Origin: an uncultured Butyrivibrio sp.
GTDB taxonomy: Bacteria; Bacillota; Clostridia; Lachnospirales; Lachnospiraceae
DNA length: 11,798 bases
Assembly (NCBI GenBank): GCA_947169985.1
Contig: CAMVRW010000047.1
Span: 1 to 11,798, forward strand
Direction of reading: 5' to 3'
The position numbers and the translations under genes are program-made. Shown piece by piece: positions 1 to 6,892 of this stretch. The notes beneath the pieces are model-generated. The model saw only the letters and a list, made by a program, of their open reading frames with translations, ran no database searches and was not told the DNA's origin. The first letter of the stretch is position 1, and every line of letters starts with the position of its first letter.

Positions 1-250
1 CCTCTGTGCTGTACTGCTGTACACGCTGCTGAAGCTTGTAGATTGTATCAGACATGTCTTCTTTACTTGGTGTTCCTTCGCCTTCTACCTGATAAGTGAT
101 GCTGACACCACCTGCCAGATCAAGACCAAGGTTAATGCTTGAAAGTGATCCTGACTTGTCATCGCCAAGTCCGTAAACTGCTGAGTATCCCAGTCCCCCA
201 AGAAGTGCCAGGGTGAGGATCAATCCCAAAACATACTTTAAACGTTTCAT
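1..250 (-). CDS. secD: Protein translocase subunit SecD, N-terminal fragment
   Basis: This is the first 83 codons of a gene that leaves the window on the left. SecD works with SecF in the membrane, using the proton gradient to help complete Sec-dependent protein export. What is visible is a basic N-terminus followed by a hydrophobic helix (about residues 6-26), then the SecD signature LGLDLAGG at residues 41-48 and the start of the periplasmic-type P1 domain. The ATG at 250 is preceded by a GGAGGAAGG ribosome binding site. It lies 20 nt downstream of scfB in the same direction, so it is probably the third gene of the scfA-scfB operon. SCIFF loci next to secD/secF are a known clostridial arrangement. 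The rest of the protein and any secF are outside the window. Confidence 0.9.
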   Translation of the reverse strand, partial: MKRLKYVLGLILTLALLGGLGYSAVYGLGDDKSGSLSSINLGLDLAGGVSITYQVEGEGTPSKEDMSDTIYKLQQRVQQYSTE

Positions 251-270
251 AGCTTTTTTCCTTCCTCCGT

Positions 271-1710
271 TTAACCTTCTTCTTCGGCTAATGCCGCTTT
301 TATCATAATCGCACACTCAATTCGCTTTCTCTGAAGCTCACATCCGTGCTTATATGTCGTGTTGATATCTCCGTTAAAGTTGTAAGCATTGGCAGCACAT
401 CCGCCACTGCAGTAATATCTTGCAAAGCATTTCTCACATTCAGGTCTTGAGTAAACGTTACTCTTTTTGAACATTTCCCTGATGTCGTTTCTGGTAATGC
501 CATCATAGACGTTACCCATGATGAAATCCTCATTACCAACGAACTGATGGCAGGGATAAAGGTCTCCCCATGGAGTAACTCCAAGGTACTCACAGCCTGA
601 ACCACATCCGGATAATCTCTTGGCTACACATGGTCCGCCCTCAAGATCTATATTGAAGTGGAAGAAGTTGAATCCGTTTCCTTCCTTTTTCTTCTCAATA
701 TAGTACTTGGCAAGCTTATCATACTCCTCACAGAGTTTAGGAATATCCTCATCCTTTAAGGAGTACCAGTCCTCAGGCTTTGCTACTACAGGCTCAACTG
801 AGATCTGCTTAAAGCCCAGTTCTGCAAGATGCTTAACATCCTCTGAGAAATCCAGATTGTTATGAGTAAAGGTTCCTCTAACGAAATATCTGAGCTGGTG
901 ACGGGACTCTGCTACCTTCTTGAACTTAGGTACTATCTCGTCGTAACATCCCTGTCCGCCCTTTTTAGGTCTCATGGCGTCATTGACTTCCTTACGTCCG
1001 TCAATTGACAGTACGATGTTGCCCATCTCTTTATTTACATAATCAAGTATCTCATCATTAAGAAGAGTTCCGTTTGTTGTGATAGTGAAACGGAAATTCT
1101 TGTTATGCTCTTTTTCAATGCTTCTGCCGTACTCAACGATCTTTTTTACCACCTCCCAGTTCATGAGAGGCTCGCCGCCAAAGAAGTCGACCTCAAGGTT
1201 CTTCCTTGATCCTGAGTTCTTAACCAGGAAATCAAGAGCAGCCTTACCAACCTCTTCGCTCATAAGAGCACGTCTTCCGTGGTACTCGCCCTCATCTGCA
1301 AAGCAGTACTTGCAGCGAAGGTTACAATCGTGGGCGATGTTCAGGCAAAGGGCCTTAACTACTGTCTCCCTGTTCTGGAAGTCATCCACATAATTCTCAT
1401 ATACATCATCAGTATAAAGAACTTCCGATGCTCGAAGCTCTAACAACTCTGAAATAGCTTCTCCGATATCTTCAGGTGAATACTTTCCGGAAATCTCAGA
1501 AATCTGCATGATCTCGTTAAACAGTCTCTGGAAGTCCTCATCACCTTCCTTGTCCTCACCTTCCTGAGCAGCAGCTGTGCCATATACAGCTGAAAGCTTC
1601 TCCTCCACAATGGGAACAAGGTCGAAAACAACGTCATCAACCACGTGCACAGATCCGGAATTCACATCAAGCACGATGTTGTAGCCGTTGTTCTTATATG
1701 CGTGTATCAT
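271..1710 (-). CDS. scfB: SCIFF peptide radical SAM maturase ScfB
   Basis: A 479-aa radical SAM/SPASM enzyme predicted to form Cys-to-Thr thioether bonds in the ScfA precursor encoded upstream. Residues 1-115 form the N-terminal region, which in this family includes a RiPP-recognition-like fold. The SAM-cluster motif CxxxCxxC is at C129, C133 and C136, followed by GGEP at 178-181. The C-terminal SPASM/auxiliary-cluster region carries C361, C369, C373, C387, C425, C428, C434, C438 and C457, enough for two further [4Fe-4S] clusters. The open frame extends 17 codons upstream, but the ATG at 1710 is chosen because it follows a TTAGGAG site and gives the usual family N-terminus MIHAYKxNGYNIVLDVNSG. 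No key residue appears to be missing. Characterised relatives include CteB of Clostridium thermocellum. Confidence 0.95.
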   Translation of the reverse strand: MIHAYKNNGYNIVLDVNSGSVHVVDDVVFDLVPIVEEKLSAVYGTAAAQEGEDKEGDEDFQRLFNEIMQISEISGKYSPEDIGEAISELLELRASEVLYTDDVYENYVDDFQNRETVVKALCLNIAHDCNLRCKYCFADEGEYHGRRALMSEEVGKAALDFLVKNSGSRKNLEVDFFGGEPLMNWEVVKKIVEYGRSIEKEHNKNFRFTITTNGTLLNDEILDYVNKEMGNIVLSIDGRKEVNDAMRPKKGGQGCYDEIVPKFKKVAESRHQLRYFVRGTFTHNNLDFSEDVKHLAELGFKQISVEPVVAKPEDWYSLKDEDIPKLCEEYDKLAKYYIEKKKEGNGFNFFHFNIDLEGGPCVAKRLSGCGSGCEYLGVTPWGDLYPCHQFVGNEDFIMGNVYDGITRNDIREMFKKSNVYSRPECEKCFARYYCSGGCAANAYNFNGDINTTYKHGCELQRKRIECAIMIKAALAEEEG

Positions 1711-1730
1711 AAAAAAACTCCTAACTAACC

Positions 1731-1785
1731 CGCGAGCGTCGTCAGATGGACATGCTAGCATGTCCGCCTGACTCGTGCTTGCGCG
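1731..1785 (-). repeat. Long imperfect hairpin before scfB
   Basis: A large dyad fills the space just upstream of the scfB ribosome binding site. Its core at 1748-1765 is a perfect 18-nt palindrome, GGACATGCTAGCATGTCC. It is flanked by GTCAG/CTGAC and, further out, AGC/GCT and CGCG/CGCG, with small internal loops. In the scfA-scfB transcript this would be a long stable hairpin ending about 8 nt before the Shine-Dalgarno. It has no U-tract, so it is not a standard terminator. It could protect or process the mRNA, or be a dispersed palindromic repeat unit. Confidence 0.7.
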
Positions 1786-1809
1786 AGAATAAATAAAATC
1801 ACACTAAAT

Positions 1810-1833
1810 GAGCAGCGACCTCGGCCGCTGCCC
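1810..1833 (-). repeat. GC-rich hairpin after scfA
   Basis: On the minus-strand transcript this is an 11-bp stem, GGGCAGCGGCC paired with GGTCGCTGCTC (two G-U pairs), with almost no loop. It starts 34 nt after the scfA stop. A run of six U precedes rather than follows it, so it does not look like an intrinsic terminator for the minus strand. Such a stem could block 3'-to-5' decay of the scfA part of the mRNA and keep precursor above maturase. That role is inferred. Confidence 0.65.
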
Positions 1834-1866
1834 GAAAAAACTGCGTTTACCTGAAAACTTACTGAA

Positions 1867-2013
1867 TTACTTGCTAAGCTGCTCGCAGCTCTGATTTCCT
1901 ACTGTGCAGGAAGTCTTGCAAGCTGACTGGCATGATGTCTGGCACTCGCCGCATCCGCCCTTCTTCATTGACTCCTTAAGATTTCTTGTAACTAATGACT
2001 TTACATGCTTCAT
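1867..2013 (-). CDS. scfA: SCIFF ranthipeptide precursor (six cysteines in forty-five)
   Basis: A 48-aa precursor peptide, the substrate of ScfB. The leader is roughly residues 1-19 (MKHVKSLVTRNLKESMKKG). The core is GGCGECQTSCQSACKTSCTVG followed by NQSCEQLSK, in two consecutive pieces. Cysteines are at 21, 24, 28, 32, 36 and 43. Thr37 and Cys32 match the positions reported to be joined by a thioether in the C. thermocellum homologue CteA. Other acceptor candidates are Thr26 and Thr34. The frame is open 13 codons further upstream, but the ATG at 2013 is the usual family start and has a perfect AGGAGG at 2021-2026. The core is almost invariant across Clostridia, which suggests a conserved housekeeping or signalling role rather than a toxin. 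The mature function is not settled. Confidence 0.95.
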   Translation of the reverse strand: MKHVKSLVTRNLKESMKKGGCGECQTSCQSACKTSCTVGNQSCEQLSK

Positions 2014-2074
2014 AATATTGCCTCCTACTTGAAAATGTTGAAAATTATCCACTTTCGAGTTTTTACGTCAGCTA

Positions 2075-2083
2075 AGTATATCA
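2075..2083 (-). promoter_or_regulatory. Extended -10 promoter of the scfA operon
   Basis: Reading the minus strand, TGATATACT gives a TGn extension plus TATACT (five of six to consensus). The expected start of transcription is near 2068, with a leader of about 55 nt to the scfA ATG. The -35 region is poor (TTTATC or TTTTAT), as is common for extended -10 promoters. It overlaps the end of the preceding aconitase X unit, so scfA can be expressed independently. Confidence 0.5.
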
Positions 2084-2117
2084 TATTATCCCCAAAGATA
2101 AAAGTACTTTATTTTTA

Positions 2118-2570
2118 TCAGTCTTCGCCGTCCAAAACCTCGACAATTCCGCCATCTTTCACGTTTATCTTCATGCCAGACTTGACATAGGACAGGAATT
2201 CATCTCCCAGACTGTCAATTGTTGGCATCTTGGCATCCGTCCATATATCAGAAAGAAGAACTCCCGCTGCTCCGATGGAATCTATTGGATTGGCGAACAG
2301 CATACATGCAGGTTGTCTTCCATAATCAGCTGCAGTAAAGAGGATCATTCCTCCTGTTGTACATCCGATGGTCTGCGGAAGACAAAGGGCAACTCCTGCC
2401 ATGGGTTTTTTATATATATCAGGGTTGTTCTGATCTGAACAGGTTGCCTTTTTATCACCGGTTAAAAAACTTGTCTGGTAGCTTGCCAGTGTATTGAAAC
2501 CTCCATGAGAAACCAGCGCTGTTGCACTGCACTGTCCCGGAATTACTACTCTTCCCTTAAATTCCTTCAT
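2118..2570 (-). CDS. Aconitase X small (swivel) subunit, DUF126 family
   Basis: A 150-aa swivelling domain that pairs with the large subunit encoded just upstream to make a two-chain aconitase X. Family features are the opening FKGRVVIPG, then GFNTLASYQ (25-32), CSDQNNPDIY (44-53) and the glycine-rich loop LPQTIGCTTGG (64-74) that would face the active site. In many relatives this loop has Gly-Ser, with the Ser treated as catalytic. Here the equivalent position appears to be Cys70. Two ATGs compete: the one at 2576 overlaps the large-subunit stop but sits only 2 nt from the GGGGAGGG site, while the ATG at 2570 has a normal 8-nt spacing and is preferred. Known aconitase X enzymes dehydrate cis-3-hydroxy-L-proline (bacteria) or phosphomevalonate (archaea). 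The substrate here is unknown. Confidence 0.85.
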   Translation of the reverse strand: MKEFKGRVVIPGQCSATALVSHGGFNTLASYQTSFLTGDKKATCSDQNNPDIYKKPMAGVALCLPQTIGCTTGGMILFTAADYGRQPACMLFANPIDSIGAAGVLLSDIWTDAKMPTIDSLGDEFLSYVKSGMKINVKDGGIVEVLDGED

Positions 2571-2572
2571 GA

Positions 2573-3850
2573 TCATGCCCTCCCCTTTCCTGTAATCATC
2601 TCAAGTATCTTGTCATCCTCGTAGAACCTGCAGGATGTATATGTCCTTAGCTTGTTAGAGTTAGTGATGATCGGTACAGAATGAACCAGCGGATTGTCGC
2701 AGTACATAAGCGGACAGATGTAGCTCAGGGTCAGATGCAGTTCTTCCGCCATCTGTTCTTCCTTACTTCCTTTAATAGCATTAAGAACGCCTGGGGCAGC
2801 TGTCAGCACTGTTGGAATAGTGGTTGTCTTTCTGCCGCTTTCCTTTACTCCATCATAGATTCTGTGAATCCATCCAAGGAGCTCATTTTTTGACAGGTGA
2901 GGACATCCGATAAAGCACATCTTAGGCTTTGCATCGGCGTTTTTCCAGATGATTGGATAGCTGTCAATGACCCTTTGGATCTCTGCATCATCAATAACAT
3001 ACGTCTTTGCAGCTTCAGCAATGAGGCTCTCGCCGAGTTCTGCCGCTTCCGGCGTAAGTCCATCGATGTGATACAGGCCCACTGCTCCATTTGAGGCTGT
3101 AGCAGCACCAAAATTCTTAAGGTAATCGCACACGCTTGGCGTTAGCTCTTTTCCCAGATATTCAGTAAGTCCAAAGACATACGGAACATCCTCCATGACC
3201 TTCATTCCAATGGCAGAACCCAGAACCTGAGCCGGTGGAAGCTTTGTGGTCTTTACCTCAACTCTCCAGGTGGCTTTTCGTCCCTCATCAGTCAAAAGCC
3301 CAAACTTGGGAACGCAGCCAAGGATTGATCCGAAAAGCTCGATAATACCTGAGTTTCTGTTACACCTTGCTCCCAGAACCGAATTGGCATAAACAACCGC
3401 CGAGGATTCAGCCCAGCTTAAAATATCACCTTTCTGTGGTCTGTTTCCCTGCTCGTCGAAGTAGCAGGCACAGGAAAAGCCTTCTTTACTTTTTAGTCCG
3501 AGCTTTTCGAGCTGCTTCTCATATCTCTTTTGCTCGGAATACATAAACTTATAGAAAACCAGATCCTGAATAGGTCCGGATGGAACGTTCTTATCAAGGG
3601 GCCTTGGATCCATGGTGAACTTCTGCTTGGAAACAACTCCGGCTTCAATAAGCTCATCCATCAGCTTATAAACCGGATCGATCACCTTAAGTCCAAAACT
3701 GGTCACAAGATGCCCATATTTTCCTGTAACCTCGGCCATCTCCTCTGCCCCAAAGAGCTCGCCATATCTGACAAGGGTCTCCATGATCTTGGCATAGGTC
3801 TTGCCTTTTTTGCCATCAAGTATCTCCTGCTGCTGCGTTGTTAGTTTCAT
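2573..3850 (-). CDS. Aconitase X catalytic (large) subunit, DUF521 family
   Basis: A 425-aa protein of the aconitase X family, iron-sulfur dehydratases related to aconitase. The N-terminus (1-95) has the family pattern ending in MDPRPLDKNVPSG. The segment ESSAVVYANSVLGARCNRNSG (148-168, here only named by its ends ESS and NSG) is the family signature. GCPH is at 315-318 and further cysteines at C379, C384 and C407. Likely cluster ligands are among C163, C316, C379, C384 and C407, but which ones bind iron cannot be decided here. The start at 3850 has a strong AAGGAGGAG. The stop overlaps the small-subunit reading frame, which fits a coupled two-subunit enzyme. It follows the PP2C phosphatase gene by 48 nt and may share its transcript. 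No proline or mevalonate pathway gene is next to it, so the substrate is open. Confidence 0.87.
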   Translation of the reverse strand: MKLTTQQQEILDGKKGKTYAKIMETLVRYGELFGAEEMAEVTGKYGHLVTSFGLKVIDPVYKLMDELIEAGVVSKQKFTMDPRPLDKNVPSGPIQDLVFYKFMYSEQKRYEKQLEKLGLKSKEGFSCACYFDEQGNRPQKGDILSWAESSAVVYANSVLGARCNRNSGIIELFGSILGCVPKFGLLTDEGRKATWRVEVKTTKLPPAQVLGSAIGMKVMEDVPYVFGLTEYLGKELTPSVCDYLKNFGAATASNGAVGLYHIDGLTPEAAELGESLIAEAAKTYVIDDAEIQRVIDSYPIIWKNADAKPKMCFIGCPHLSKNELLGWIHRIYDGVKESGRKTTTIPTVLTAAPGVLNAIKGSKEEQMAEELHLTLSYICPLMYCDNPLVHSVPIITNSNKLRTYTSCRFYEDDKILEMITGKGRA

Positions 3851-3898
3851 ACGCTATCTCCTCCTTAAATCCCATTTTACCGGGAATCATCAATCCTT

Positions 3899-5437
3899 TT
3901 AATCTGCGTAGCGATGCCCTTTTCCGAAGTACTTAAATGAAAGCATCGTTATATCATCGAACTGATCTATGCCGTTAACAAAGGCTGTTATATCTTCCAT
4001 GACATTTGAAATCAGCTCTTCCGGTGAACCATCAGGATTCTTATTAAGTCCATTCAGGATGCGCTGTTCGCCAAACTGCTCCAGCTGTGAGTTAGTTGCT
4101 TCTGAAACGCCATCGGTATATACAAAAAAGCTGTCCCCGGGGCTTAGTTCAAATTCATGCTCTTTAAATTTAACTCCCTCCATGGTTGCAACTGCCACAG
4201 AGTGCCTGTATTTTACCATTTCAAACTGTCCGTCACGTTTGCGGAGAGCCGGATGCTCATGTCCTGCATTTGCAGCAAGCCCTTTTCCTGTGTTGAGATC
4301 AAGTATGGCAAGCCACACAGTAACAAAGAGTTCTGCCGTATTTCCTTCACATATCTGTTCATTGACATGCTCAAGGATATTTGCAGGAGAATACTGCCCG
4401 GTCAGAGCGTAATTTTTGATCATGGTCCTTGCAACCATCATAAACAGCGCTGCAGGAATTCCTTTGCCGGAAACATCTGCCATTACCAGCGCAATGTGAT
4501 CTGGATCCACCATAAAGAAATCATAGAAGTCTCCGCCCACTTCCTTGGCTGCAGTCATGGTTGCGTAGATATCAAATTCTTCACGCTCAGGAAGATATGG
4601 AAAGATCTGAGGCAGAACATTTCTCTGGATTGAAGATGCCACAGAAAGATCCCTGTCTGCCACAGCCTTGGCTCTTCCCTGTGATATGTTGAGTACGCAA
4701 TACATAAGGAGAAGAATCAGCATGATCACACCGGCACTGAGAGAAAGGCCGTAAACCATGATGGTAAAAATGGTGACAAATAGTGGCGCGATAAGATAAG
4801 CAGCCAGTACAACCAGCTCATATACCTTTAGCTGCTTTCGCTCTTTTATGATGATCACAACAATTCCTATTATCGTAAAGAAAACAAAGACCATTGAGAT
4901 CGGATACAGTGGTCCTCTACTGTATATACCGTCTTCGGATACTGAAAAATACTGATGAAAAATTGCATTGAGGAGTCTCAATGCGATGGCTACTATAAGA
5001 CCGCCCTTCATAACCTGCTCAAAGACACGATACTTTCTGTCCTCAAGTCTTATGACTGTGGAAATATACTTAAAGTAGCAAAAAGCCTGAAGTGGTCCGC
5101 ACATAAAGTACAGATAATTATCAACGACATTCAGCCAGCGAAGCTGTGGAACTCCATCCACAAGCCAGGAGACAGCGTCAGTAAACAGTCCTAAGTACGC
5201 TGCATTATGGAGCAGGAAAAAGTACTTCAGATTAGAGCCTGTCTTTTCCGCATCAAATCTGCAGCACACATAGAGCACATAGCCCATCAGCATGCCAAAC
5301 AGATCAACCGTAACATTGATGATGTACGTATCCTGCAGCTGGTCCAGTCCCCTATACCAGAGAAGAAAGATAACAAATGCAAAAGCTAGTGGATAAACGA
5401 TTATTGTAGCAATGGCAACTTTAGTCTGTTTATTCAT
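3899..5437 (-). CDS. Membrane-anchored SpoIIE-type PP2C serine phosphatase
   Basis: A 512-aa protein with about eight hydrophobic helices in residues 8-250 (roughly 8-27, 39-58, 72-90, 105-125, 146-165, 178-197, 207-229 and 231-250), followed by a cytoplasmic SpoIIE/RsbU-type phosphatase domain (about 262-503). The metal-binding aspartates are all present: VGGDFYDFF (D303, D306), ADVSGKG (D321), YTDGVSEA (D442) and DDITML (D495), so it should be active. Family members dephosphorylate anti-anti-sigma factors (STAS proteins) and thereby release sigma factors. No STAS, RsbW-like kinase or sigma gene lies in this window, so the partner must be elsewhere. The membrane half has no HAMP, PAS or GAF domain that I recognise and probably senses an envelope signal. 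The ATG at 5437 follows GAAGGAA. Confidence 0.9.
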   Translation of the reverse strand: MNKQTKVAIATIIVYPLAFAFVIFLLWYRGLDQLQDTYIINVTVDLFGMLMGYVLYVCCRFDAEKTGSNLKYFFLLHNAAYLGLFTDAVSWLVDGVPQLRWLNVVDNYLYFMCGPLQAFCYFKYISTVIRLEDRKYRVFEQVMKGGLIVAIALRLLNAIFHQYFSVSEDGIYSRGPLYPISMVFVFFTIIGIVVIIIKERKQLKVYELVVLAAYLIAPLFVTIFTIMVYGLSLSAGVIMLILLLMYCVLNISQGRAKAVADRDLSVASSIQRNVLPQIFPYLPEREEFDIYATMTAAKEVGGDFYDFFMVDPDHIALVMADVSGKGIPAALFMMVARTMIKNYALTGQYSPANILEHVNEQICEGNTAELFVTVWLAILDLNTGKGLAANAGHEHPALRKRDGQFEMVKYRHSVAVATMEGVKFKEHEFELSPGDSFFVYTDGVSEATNSQLEQFGEQRILNGLNKNPDGSPEELISNVMEDITAFVNGIDQFDDITMLSFKYFGKGHRYAD

Positions 5438-5484
5438 AGGTTTATTCCTTCACTATAGCGATTAACTATTACTATTTATAAATT

Positions 5485-5497
5485 ATTATAACGTTAT
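5485..5497 (-). promoter_or_regulatory. Putative -10 box and overlapping palindrome upstream of the PP2C gene
   Basis: On the minus strand a consensus TATAAT occupies 5490-5485, giving a leader of about 40 nt to the ATG at 5437. A perfect 10-nt palindrome, ATAACGTTAT (5488-5497), overlaps this box and could be an operator. The -35 is weak and the region is very AT-rich, so the assignment is tentative. Confidence 0.35.
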
Positions 5498-5543
5498 TAT
5501 TCGTTTTATTCATCCATAAGCGCTATAACTATGGTTTTTCCTA

Positions 5544-6872
5544 TTATCTTCTGCCTCTCATGTAATTAAAAACATTGATAGATTCCAGTGGATGGCCTTC
5601 AAAATCAAAGAAAGCCTGGTTATCCCAGGAAGAGCCACCATAATAAAGACCTGCATCCTCCGGATCGTAATCTGCTGCATAGCTGCTGGCCCATCCGCTG
5701 CCATACTGCTCCCATATTGGTGAATTGTCAGCATTTGCAGGGCCAACGGGGATCCATGCGCCTTCCCAATAGAAAATGCCTAATCCCCCAACTTCATTAA
5801 CACTTTTGCAGATATCCCGGATCATTGTGGCCTGTCCTTCTACAGAAGCAGGATACCCCTTTACCAGGTCATTTGCTGACAGGCTGTTTGCGCTGCCATC
5901 CCCATCTGCAGTGGTGTAACAATAAGACGTTTCTGCTATGAAGGCCTTTTTACCATACTTCTCATTTATAAGTTCCAGGACACGACTCATATTCTCAAAG
6001 CTTCCGTCCCAAAATGGGTAGTAGCTCATGCCTATCATGTCAAAATCAAGTTCGCCCCTTATAAGCCTGTCCACAAGGGTCAATACGTCAGCTTTATCCT
6101 GGATCCTAGTATAATGAACCACTACATCAATGTCTTTTCCATAGCTTTTAGACACTTCGCGCACCGCAAGGCTTCCAGCCTTTAACAGTTCCAAAACTTT
6201 TTCAAATTGCTTTTCACCGGACATGCCATAGTTGATCTCATTCCCAATCTGGACCATTCCAACATCCACGCCTGAATCAAGGAGCTTTTCAAGGCTGTCT
6301 TTGGTGAAGTCATAAAGAGCTTCTGATTTTTGTTCTACACTCATACCCTCCCAGGCCTTTGGAGCATGCTGTCTCTTGGGATCTGCCCAGAAATCGGAGT
6401 AGTGGAAATCAATCATGACCTTCATGCCGTTGTCAGTAGCTCTTTTCCCCAGTTCTATTGCAGTAGGCAGGTCGTTATTGCCTCCTCCGTAACCATTTCC
6501 GTTCTCATCATAAGGATCATTCCAGACCCTCAAGCGGATGTAGTTGATGCCGGAATCAGCAAAGGTCTTAAAAACGTCCTGTTCATTGCCGCCAAAGTCG
6601 TAGTATTTTACGCCGCTGTTTTCTTCAACAAGAACTGATGATGCGTCCATTCCGAAGATGAAATCATCTGAAAGTCCCTCTATTGGTGACATCCAGGTTT
6701 CTTCAGGTGCTGCGGATTCGCCCTGGGTGGCAGCTTCGCTCTGCTCCTGCTGAGCTGCAGAACTGGAATCCGGCTCTGTACTTGCCCTGCAGCCGAAAAG
6801 AACTATGCTCACTCCCAACAGTAGTCCAAAGCTGATCATGGTCCCCCAAGGCCTATGTTTTCTCATATACAT
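5544..6872 (-). CDS. Lipoprotein arabinogalactan endo-beta-1,4-galactanase (GH53)
   Basis: A 442-aa enzyme expected to cut beta-1,4-galactan side chains of pectin at the cell surface. Residues 1-28 form a lipoprotein signal: basic N-terminus, hydrophobic stretch, lipobox VLFGC with C28 as the lipid site. A Ser/Gln/Glu-rich linker (about 29-60) follows. The GH53 domain covers about 68-440: IRLRVWNDPYDENGNGYGGG (112-131), IDFHYSDFWADP (154-165), acid/base E212 in VQIGNEINYG and nucleophile E314 in FIAETSY, plus YWEGAWIP (368-375). Both catalytic glutamates are present and the length fits a single-domain enzyme without a carbohydrate-binding module. The ATG at 6872 has AGGAG at 6-nt spacing. The gene starts 20 nt after the spermidine-synthase-like gene and is probably co-transcribed with it. 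No sugar transporter or regulator of galactan use is adjacent. Confidence 0.93.
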   Translation of the reverse strand: MYMRKHRPWGTMISFGLLLGVSIVLFGCRASTEPDSSSAAQQEQSEAATQGESAAPEETWMSPIEGLSDDFIFGMDASSVLVEENSGVKYYDFGGNEQDVFKTFADSGINYIRLRVWNDPYDENGNGYGGGNNDLPTAIELGKRATDNGMKVMIDFHYSDFWADPKRQHAPKAWEGMSVEQKSEALYDFTKDSLEKLLDSGVDVGMVQIGNEINYGMSGEKQFEKVLELLKAGSLAVREVSKSYGKDIDVVVHYTRIQDKADVLTLVDRLIRGELDFDMIGMSYYPFWDGSFENMSRVLELINEKYGKKAFIAETSYCYTTADGDGSANSLSANDLVKGYPASVEGQATMIRDICKSVNEVGGLGIFYWEGAWIPVGPANADNSPIWEQYGSGWASSYAADYDPEDAGLYYGGSSWDNQAFFDFEGHPLESINVFNYMRGRR

Positions 6873-6892
6873 GATTTACTCCTCACTCCCTG

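Noticed and set aside
2014..2052. Upstream start for scfA adding 13 residues
   Set aside because: It would bypass the perfect AGGAGG at 2021-2026 and does not match the family N-terminus.
2097..2119. AT-only stem (GATAAAA/TTTTATC) at the aconitase X small-subunit stop as a terminator
   Set aside because: No GC pairs beyond the end of the stem, only three U follow, and it overlaps the stop codon; too weak to call.
4157..4633. 158-aa plus-strand frame inside the phosphatase gene
   Set aside because: It is antisense to a clearly conserved phosphatase domain and has no ribosome binding site or recognisable family.
5512..5538. CCATA/TATGG hairpin followed by T's on the plus strand
   Set aside because: No plus-strand gene precedes it and the orientation is wrong for the galactanase gene.
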